This document shows, piece by piece, positions 56,644-64,000 of a DNA stretch of 64,000 bases. The position numbers and the translations under genes were made by a program. The notes below the pieces were generated by a model that worked only from the letters and a program-made list of their open reading frames with translations, did no database searches and was not told where the DNA came from. The first letter of the stretch is position 1. Each line of letters starts with the position of its first letter. Source of the stretch: Saccopteryx bilineata (Eukaryota; Chordata; Mammalia; Chiroptera; Emballonuridae); contig NC_089493.1 of NCBI RefSeq assembly GCF_036850765.1, positions 127,354,239-127,418,238 on the forward strand, written 5' to 3'.

Positions 56644-56764
56644 GGGGAGGATCAGAAAGCATCAACTCCCACATGTGCCCTGACCAGGGAAGCCCAGGGT
56701 TTTGAACCGGCAACCTCAGCATCCCAGGTCGAAGCTTCAACCACCACGCCACCGCAGGTCAGGC
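56551..56764 (-). mobile_element. SINE-C, minus strand
   Basis: TSD GGTCARTCAAGTTTC (56536-56550; 56765-56779), in the old L1 that resumes after the young one. Confidence 0.93.
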
Positions 56765-56883
56765 GGTCAGTCAAGTTTCAACAAGGATGCCAAGACAATT
56801 CAATAGAGACAAACAGTCTTTTAACCACACGCAAAATAATGAAGCTGAATTCCTGCTTCATACCATACAAAAAATTAATTCAA

Positions 56884-57079
56884 GCCTGGCCTGTGGTGGC
56901 ACAATGAATAAAGCTTCAACCCGGAATGCTGATGTCACCAGTATAAAACTCTGGGCTTGCCTGGTCAAAGCACATATGACAAGCAACCAATGAACAACTA
57001 AAGTGAAGCAACTATGAGTTGATACTTCTTGCTCCCCTCCACCTCCTCTCTCTGTAAAATCAATAAATAAAATCTTTTA
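56884..57079 (+). mobile_element. SINE-C
   Basis: TSD AAAAATTAATTCAA on both sides, within old L1 ORF2 C-terminal sequence. Confidence 0.9.
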
Positions 57080-57137
57080 AAAATTAATTCAAAATGAATT
57101 AAAGGCCTAAAAGTCAGAGTTAAAAGTACAAAACTCA

Positions 57138-57890
57138 CCTGACCAGGCGGTGGCGCAGTGGATAGAGCGTCGGACTGGGATGCAGAGGACCCAGGTTCGA
57201 GACCCCGAGGTTGCCAGCTTGAGCGCGGGCTCATTTGGTTTGAGCAAAAGCCTACCAGCTTGGGCCCTGGCCAGTTGGCTCAGTGGTAGAGCGTCGGCCT
57301 GGCATGTAGGAGTTCCAGGTTCAATTCCCAGCCAGGGCACACAGGAGAAGGGCCCATCTGCTTCTCCACCCCTCCCCCTCTCCTTCCTCTCTGTCTCTCT
57401 CTTCCCCTCTCACAGCCGAGGCTCCATTGGAGCAAAGATGGCCCGGGCGCTGAGGATGGCTCTGTGGCCTCTGCCTCAGGTGCTAGAATGGCTCTCAATG
57501 CAACAGAGCGACGCCCCTTGGGGGCAGAGCATCACCCCCTGGTGGGCATGCCGGATGGATCCCGGTCAGGTGCATGCGGGAGTCTGTCTGACTGCCTCCC
57601 CATTTCCAGCCTCGGAAAAATGCAAAAAAAAAAAAAAAAAAGCCTACCAGCTTGAACCCAAGGTCGCTGGGTCCAACAAGGGGTTACTCGGTTTGCTGAA
57701 GGCCCGTGGTCTAGGCACATATGAGAAAGCAATCAATGAACAACTAAGGTGTTGCAACGCGCAATGAAAAACTAATGATTGATGCTTCTCATCTCTCTCT
57801 CTCTGTTCCTGTCTGTCTGTCCCTGTCTATCCCTCTCTCTGACTCACTGTCTCTGTAAAATATGAATGAATAAATCAATAAATAAATAAT
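57138..57890 (+). mobile_element. SINE-B split by a SINE-A
   Basis: Outer flanks share 'gtacaaaactc'. Head at 57138-57263, body resumes at 57641. Confidence 0.93.
57264..57640 (+). mobile_element. SINE-A nested in SINE-B
   Basis: TSD AAAAGCCTACCAGCTTG (left about 57247-57263; right about 57640-57656). It shows SINE-A was active after this SINE-B. Confidence 0.95.
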
Positions 57891-57910
57891 TTAAAATGTA
57901 CAAAACTCTT

Positions 57911-58290
57911 GCCTGACAGGTGGTGGTGCAGTGGACAGAGCATCAATCAGGAATGCTGACGTCCCAGATTCGAAACCCCAAGGTCACCAACTTGAGCACA
58001 GGTTCATCTGGCTTGAGCTCTAGCTCACCAGCTTAAGCGTGGGGGTCACTGGCTTGAGTGTGGGATCACGGCAATGATCCCCCATGATTGCTGTCTTGAG
58101 CCCTAGGTCACTGGCTTGGCAAAAGGTCACTGGCTCGGCTCGCTGGAGTCCCCCCCCCCCCCCCCCCCCCGTCAAGGCACGTATGAGAATCAATGAACTA
58201 AAAGTGCTGCAACAATGAGTTGATGCTTCTTATCTCTCTCCCTTCCTGTCTCTTTCTCCCTCTCTCTCTAGCAAAAAAAAAAAAAAAAAA
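57911..58290 (+). mobile_element. SINE-B with poly-C tract
   Basis: Head 'gcctgacaggtggtggtgca'. A run of more than 20 C at 58150-58171 replaces the usual 'ccccggtcaaggcac' context. Confidence 0.88.
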
Positions 58291-58579
58291 CAACCACCAC
58301 AGATCTAGGTAATACATTATTCATAAAAATCAAGAGGGAAATTAGAAAATATTTTGAACTAAATATAAATGAAAACACAACATAGAATTTATAAGATACC
58401 ACTAGGGGAGATTTTAGACCACGAAATGACTATCAGAAAGGTAAGGTCTCAAATCAATGACCTCAGATACCACACTAAGAAACTAAAAAAAGTAATCATA
58501 ATGTAAGTAAATTACATTAAATGTAACACAAACCAAAAAATAATAAGAATCAAAGCTGAAATTAAGAAAATGTAAAACA

Positions 58580-58881
58580 GCCTGACCAGGTGGTGGCGCA
58601 GTGGACAGAGCGTCGGACTGGGATGCGGAAAGACCCAGGTTCGAGACCCCAAGGTCGCCAGCTTGAGCGCGGGCTCATCTGGCTTGAGCAAAGAGCTCAC
58701 CAGCTTAGACCCAAGGTCACTGGCTCCAGCAGGGGGTTACTCGGTCTGCTGAAGGCCCGCGGTCAAGGCACATGTGAGAAAGCAATCAATGAACAACTAA
58801 GAAGTCGCAACGAAAAACTGATGATGGATGCGTCTCATCTCTCTCGGTTCCTGTCTGTCTGTCCCTGTCTATCTCTGCCTC

Positions 58882-58918
<37 letters not shown>
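58580..58918 (+). mobile_element. SINE-B
   Basis: TSD 'aaatgtaaaacag' on both sides and a poly-A of over 30. Confidence 0.94.
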
Positions 58919-58921
<3 letters not shown>

Positions 58922-59165
58922 TAAAACAGCAAAACAACAAAAAATCCATAAAAGCAAAAGCCAGTGCTTTGCATAATAAAAGAACATAGTATAAAACATG
59001 TTAATAAATTTAACTTAGAGGAAGCAATTTCTTTGAAAATACAAAGTACCAAAGCTAATTCAAGAAGAATAAATAGCACAAATAACCCGAATCTACCTGA
59101 AAAACTGCAACTTTCTGCAAAGATAACATCAGGTCCACATTGCTTCATTAATAACTTCTAATCCT

Positions 59166-59525
59166 GCCTGACCAGGTGGTGGTGCAGTGGATTAGAGCAC
59201 TGGACTGGAAAGCAGAGGATGCAGGTTCGAAACCCCAAGGTCACTGACTTGAGAGCAGGCTCATCAGGCTTGAGTGTGGGCTCACCAGCTTGAGTCCAAA
59301 AGTCGCTGGCTTGAAGCCCAAGGTCGCTAGCTTGAACAAGGAGTCACTTGCTCTGCTGCAGTCCTCCGGTCAAGGCACATATGAGAAAGCAATCAATGAA
59401 AAACTAAGGAGCCACAACGAAAGACTGATGCTTCTCATCTCTCGCCCTTCCTCTCTGTCTATCCCTATCTGTCCCTCTCTCTGTCTCTGTTTCGGTCACA
59501 CACACACACAAAAATAGTAAAAATA
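59166..59525 (+). mobile_element. SINE-B
   Basis: TSD AATAAYTTCTAATCCTG (left about 59150-59166; right about 59526-59541). Short CA repeat near 59497-59509. Confidence 0.92.
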
Positions 59526-60007
59526 ATAATTTCTAATCCTGACAGTAGGGGGGAAAACACAAGTTTTACACAAACTCTTCCAAAAATATGAGAAGATTTC
59601 ACAACTCATTCCATGGGGACTGCATTATCCTGACACCAAAAACAAAGACATTAAAGAAAACAATATTTCTCATGACCACAGATGCAAAAATTCTAAACAA
59701 AATTTTAGCAAACCAAACCAGCACAGCAATATATTAAAAGATAATATATCATGATCTAGTGGCATTTATTCCAGGAATCCTGAGTTGGTTTACCATTCAA
59801 ACATCCATCAATGTAATTCACCAGATTAACAAACTATTTTTTTAAAACCATATAACCATATCAAGAGACAGTGAAAAACTATTTGACAAAAAATCCAAAA
59901 TCCATTCCTGACGAAAAAAATCTAAACAAAAGGGAAATAAAAAGTAATGACCCAATCTAATACTGAGTATCTATACAAAGCCAACAGCTATAATCATACT
60001 TAATATA

Positions 60008-60081
60008 CTGCTCACAAAAATTAGGGGATATTTTATCACCTCATATTCCTTTTTGAAATATCCCCTAATTTTTGTGAGCAG
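60008..60081. mobile_element. Mariner-type MITE, 74 bp, perfect inverted repeats
   Basis: The outer 26 bp on each side ('ctgctcacaaaaattagggg' then 'atattt') are exact inverted repeats around a 22-bp loop. TA lies at both borders (60006-60007; 60082-60083), the target of Tc1/mariner elements. It is in a decayed L1 ORF2, so perfect arms suggest recent arrival. Confidence 0.9.
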
Positions 60082-60542
60082 TAGTGAAATTTGCAAGAAA
60101 AAAAGACATTCAGATTGGAAGAAAAAAACTGTCCTTTATTCTCAAACATGACTTCCTATCCACAAAATCCAATGGAAACTAAGAAAATAGAACTAATATT
60201 TGCATCTAGCCAGGATGCAGAACACAAGATCAATATATACTTCTGTATACTAGGAACAATTGAAAATTTTAAAATACTATTTATGAAAAACTGAGATGTC
60301 GCTTACCAACGATGTAAACAACCTGTACATTGAAAACAAAATATTGCAAAAATAAATTGTAGAAGATCTTAATGGAGAAATAAACTTTTTCATGGGTCAG
60401 ATGACTTAATATTGTTACCATGTCAAAACTTCCCTAATTGAACTACAGATTCAATGCTATCCCAATTACAGTCCCAAAAGGCTTTATGGAGAAACTGACA
60501 ATTCAGTACTAAAATTCATATAAAAATGCAAAGACCCTAAAA

Positions 60543-60718
60543 CAGGTGTCCCCAAACTGCGGCCTCCTGAGGCCTAAATTTATTCGGCCCCCTGCTGCAC
60601 TTCCGGAAGGGGCACCTCTTTCATTGGTGGTCAGTGAGAGGAGCACTGTATGTGGTGGCCCTCCAACGGTCGGAGGGACAGTGAACTGGCCCCCTGTGTA
60701 AAAAATTTGGGGCCCCTG
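60543..60718 (+). mobile_element. Non-autonomous hAT, same family as 25032-25222
   Basis: Ends 'caggtgtccccaaactgcgg' and 'atttggggcccctg'. TSD CCCTAAAA / CCCTAGAA (60535-60542; 60719-60726). Confidence 0.85.
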
Positions 60719-60978
60719 CCCTAGAATATCCAAACTATGCAAAAGGAAAAAAACTGGAGGATTAATACCACCTAATTTCAAGAATTATTGTAAAGCTATA
60801 AAATGAAAACAATGTGGTACTGGCATAAATGCAGACAAACAGATCAATGGGACAGAAGAAAAAAACTAGAAATATACAATACATGGACAAATGATTATTT
60901 GACATAAGACACAAAGGCAATATAGGGAAGAAAAAAAGTCCTGAAACAAATATTAGTCTCGAAATAAAAGAATATTCA

Positions 60979-61491
60979 CTCTTTTATGGATTCTTGTTGT
61001 ATTGGCCAAGAGTTTGCTTTTAAAGGTTTTAATCACAGTAAAAAAAAAAAAAAGTAAAAAAAAATATATATATATATATTACCAGATAAAGAAGATGTGG
61101 CACATATACACTATGGTATACTACTCAGGTATAAGAAATGATGACATCAGATCATCTACAACAAAATGGTGGGATCTTGATATTATTATACGGAGTGAAA
61201 TAAGTAAATCAGAAAAAAATAAGAACTGCATGATTCCATACATTGGTGGGACATAAAAACGAGACTAAGAGACATGGACTTAGTGTGGTGGTTATGGGGA
61301 GAGAGGGAAGGAGGGGGGAGGGGGAGGGGCACAAAGAACACTAGATAGAAGGTGATAGAGGACAATCTGACTTTGGGTGATGGGTATGCAACATAATTGA
61401 ATGACAAGATAACCTGGACATGTTTTCTTTGAATATACGTACCCTAATTTATTAATGTCACCCCATTAAAATTAATAAAACTTTATGTATA
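60979..61491 (+). mobile_element. Composite (module plus L1 end) insertion, copy 3
   Basis: Starts inside the shared module at 'ctcttttatggattcttgtt', continues to 'aatcacagt', an A/TA-rich linker, then the L1 end from 'agataaagaagatgtggcac' (61084) to the 3' UTR and A-rich tail. Flanks share ATATTCA (60972-60978; 61500-61506) preceded by an A-rich stretch. Confidence 0.82.
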
Positions 61492-61556
61492 TAAAAAAAA
61501 TATTCAGAGATAAACACTGGATCTATGCCTTGCACCATAAACAAAAAATGAACTCA

Positions 61557-61944
61557 GCCCTGGCCGGTTGGCTCAGCGGTAGAGCGTCGGCCTAGCGTGC
61601 GGAGGACCCGGGTTCGATTCCCGGCCAGGGCACACAGGAGAAGCGCCCATTTGCTTCTCCACCCCTCCGCCGCACCTTCCTCTCTGTCTCTCTCTTCCCC
61701 TCCCACAGCCAAGACTCCATTGGAGCAAAGATGGCCCGGGCGCTGGGGATGGCTCTGTGGCCTCTGCCTCAGGCACTAGAATGGCTCTGGTTACAATATG
61801 GTGACGCCCAGGATGGGCAGAGCATCGCCCCCTGGTGGGCAGAGCGTCGCCCCTGGTGGGCATGCCGGGTGGATCCCGGTCGGGCGCATGCGGGAGTCTG
61901 TCTGACTGTCTCTCCCTGTTTCCAGCTTCAGAAAAATGCAAAAA
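61557..61944 (+). mobile_element. SINE-A
   Basis: Young full-length copy in old L1. Flanks share 'aactca'. The 122-codon minus-strand frame is SINE-derived. Confidence 0.92.
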
Positions 61945-63336
61945 AAAAAAAACTCAAAATGGGCCACAGACCTAAATACAAATGGAAAAAAATAAGAGAA
62001 AATCTTTGTAATCTATTGGTTAGTCAAAGTTTACTTAAACGCAACACCAAAAGTACAATCCATAAAGAAAAAAATGGCTAAATTGGACATCATCAAAATT
62101 TTAAATTCCCACTAGGATATGGAACAAAACATTTTTCTCTTCAAAAGGTACTATTAAGTGAGGATTAAATCTCGGAGAAATTTCACCAAGGAGGTGAAAG
62201 ATCTGTACAATGAAAACTCTAAGAAATTAATGAAAGAAATTGAAGAAGACATAAATAAATGGAAAGATATCCCATGCTCATGGATTGGAAGAATACTGAT
62301 AAATGTCCATAATACCAAAGCAACCTACAGGTTCATCGAAATTCCTATCAAAATTCCAACAGTATTTTACACAGAAACAGGGAAAAAAAGTCATAAAACA
62401 TATACGGAGTTACACAAGATCCTGAATAGCCAAAGTGATTCAGCTGAAGGCATCACAGGTCTTAGGAAAAAATACTGCCACTATCATACTTTTTCTGACT
62501 TCAAATTATATTATAAAGCTGTAGTACTAATAAACAGTAGGGTACTGGCCAAAAAACAAACAAACAAAAAGAAAAAAACTGAACAGATGTATAGATCAGT
62601 AGAACAGAACAGAGAATTCAGAAATATACCCATGCATATATGGTCAATTAACTTATGACAAAAGAGCCAATATACAATGAGGAAAAAGTGCTAGGAAAAC
62701 TGAAGTCACTCGCAAAACGACTGGAACTAAACCCCTATGTAATGTCATACACAAAAATCAATTAAAGACTTGAATGTAATAAGATCTAAAACCATAAAAC
62801 TCCTATTAAAAACAACAACAACAGGGAGAGACGTGGATCTTAGCAATGACTTTTTGGATTTGACACCAAAAGTGAAAATAAACAAGTGGAACTATACCAA
62901 AACAAAAAGCTTCTGCACAGCAAAGGAAACTATCAACAAAGTGAAAACACAACATACCTAATGGAAAGAAAAATTTACAAATCAGCATCCGATGAGATTA
63001 ATATCCAAAATATATTAAGAACTTAAACAACTCAACAGCATAAAACTAAATCCAATAAAATAAAATGGGCAGAAAACTGACTACACATTTTTTTCATGTA
63101 GCCAACAGCTATATGAAAAGATGTTCAACATTACTCATCTTCAGGAAATACACAGCAAAACTACAATGAGATGTCAACTCAAACCTGTTAGAATGTCTAT
63201 CATCCAAAAGACATGAGATAATTATTTGTGAGGATGTGGGGTAAAATAATAAAGCCCTTCTACACTGGTAACATAAACTGATGTAAACAGTATAGTGGTC
63301 TCTCAAAAAATTAAAAACAGAACTACCACGTTTTTT

Positions 63337-63665
63337 GTTGTTTTTTTTTACAGGAACAGAGAGAGAGTCAGAGAGGATAGATAGGGACAGAGAGACAGGA
63401 ACGGAGAGAGATGAGAAGCATCAATCATCAGTTTTTCGTTGCGACACCTTAGTTCATTGATTGCTTTCTCATATGTGCCTTGACCGTGGGCCTTCAGCAG
63501 ACCAAGTAACCCCTTGCTTGAGCCAGTGACCTTGGGTCCAAGCTGGTGAGCTTTTTGCTCAAGCCAGATGAGACTGCACTCAAGCTAGCGACCTTGGGTT
63601 CTCAAACCTGGGTCCTACACATCCCAGTTCGACGCTCTATCCACTGTGCCACCGCCTGGTCAGGC
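63337..63665 (-). mobile_element. SINE-B, minus strand
   Basis: Poly-T start, reversed head ending 'caccgcctggtcaggc'. Flanks 'cagaactaccacgtttt' and 'cagaactagcatgtttt' form a decayed TSD. Confidence 0.9.
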
Positions 63666-63934
63666 AGAACTAGCATGTTTTCCAGAAATTCTGCTTCTGG
63701 GAATATATTTGAGGGAAATAAAATCATTATTTTAGAGAAGATATTCACATTCTCATGTTCATTGCAGCATTATTCAATAGCCAAGAAATAGAAACTGTCT
63801 CAGTGTCCATTGACAGATGAATGGATAAAGAAAATGTAGCATTAGCAAGGATACGAAGAAACTGGAACTGTCGCACACTGGTGGGAATATTAATGATATG
63901 TACAATCACTTTGGAAAAGTTTGGCAGTTTCTTT

Positions 63935-64000
63935 TTGTTTGTTTGTTTTTTTAGTAAGAGAGACAGACAGGAAGGGAGAGATGAGAAGCATCAACTCTTC
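63935..64000 (-). mobile_element. SINE-B, minus strand, cut by window end
   Basis: T-rich start and 'gggagagatgagaagcatca', the reversed SINE-B tail. Confidence 0.75.

Larger units (their letters stand above)
58291..63935 (+). mobile_element. Old L1 ORF2 region(s), heavily interrupted
   Basis: 58291-59165 is the endonuclease-RT linker, 59545-60540 RT, 60727-60978 and 61492-61556 thumb/C-terminal, 61945-62155 near the ORF2 end. At about 62158 the text jumps back to the RT thumb ('MKEIEEDINKWKDIPCSWIG', 62230) and again runs to the C-terminus by 63900, so a second L1 fragment abuts the first. All frames are broken. Confidence 0.7.

Noticed and set aside
40278..64000. The MYO9A P-loop exon upstream of Switch I
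   Set aside because: I looked on the minus strand for a GESGSGKT-type exon with splice sites and saw none; non-repeat stretches there are short. Absence by eye is not proof.

Overview
The window is mammalian nuclear DNA and almost certainly comes from a bat. It is a gene-poor, transposon-rich stretch inside one host gene. Three tRNA-derived SINE families dominate, with heads of the type seen in bat SINEs. SINE-A (about 390 bp) has a head reading like 'gccctggccggttggctc' and closes with 'gccagggcac'. SINE-B (about 330 bp) starts 'gcctgaccaggcggtggcgc' and carries repeated 'cttgagc' blocks. SINE-C (about 190 bp) starts 'gcctgacctgtggtggcgc' and ends in a CT-rich tract. Their abundance, together with hAT and mariner DNA transposons that still have near-perfect target-site duplications (TSDs), points to bats. 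A horseshoe-bat-type lineage is possible, but I cannot fix the family.

The only functional host gene I can support is MYO9A (unconventional myosin IXa) on the minus strand. Six consecutive motor-domain exons lie, in transcript order, at 40277-40183, 23978-23916, 19158-19059, 17567-17511, 13052-12955 and 8100-7974. Every splice site is GT/AG and the codon phases join exactly, giving 540 bp (180 codons) that begin just before Switch I. Everything else is intron or insertions in introns. The P-loop exon should lie beyond 64000 and the Switch II exons below position 1; I saw neither.

Layout: 1-7.9 kb holds L1 fragments with a SPIN-like hAT and a small chimeric insertion. 8-24 kb holds five MYO9A exons among old unique sequence, MIR remnants and SINEs. 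24-40 kb is a 16.2 kb intron. In it an old L1 has been split by a gammaretrovirus-like provirus (29944-35335) and an ATF4 retrocopy (35414-36847), followed by a hAT element that keeps the end of a transposase. 40-64 kb is nested L1s and SINEs. These include a 7.7 kb TSD-flanked young L1 with extra sequence at both ends, and a 2.4 kb insertion joining retroviral gag-pro to an L1 3' end.

The most unusual signal is a chimeric retrotransposon present three times (44208-46611, 6760-7009, 60979-61491). A non-L1 module, retroviral in the longest copy, is joined through the same A-rich linker to the same point of an L1 3' end. Each copy has its own TSD and its own 5' truncation. This looks like a propagating composite family, comparable in logic to primate SVA or gibbon LAVA. 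The provirus is also odd: its LTRs differ at only about 2% of positions, yet its interior is scrambled (RT before gag-pro) and full of stops. That suggests it was already defective when it moved.
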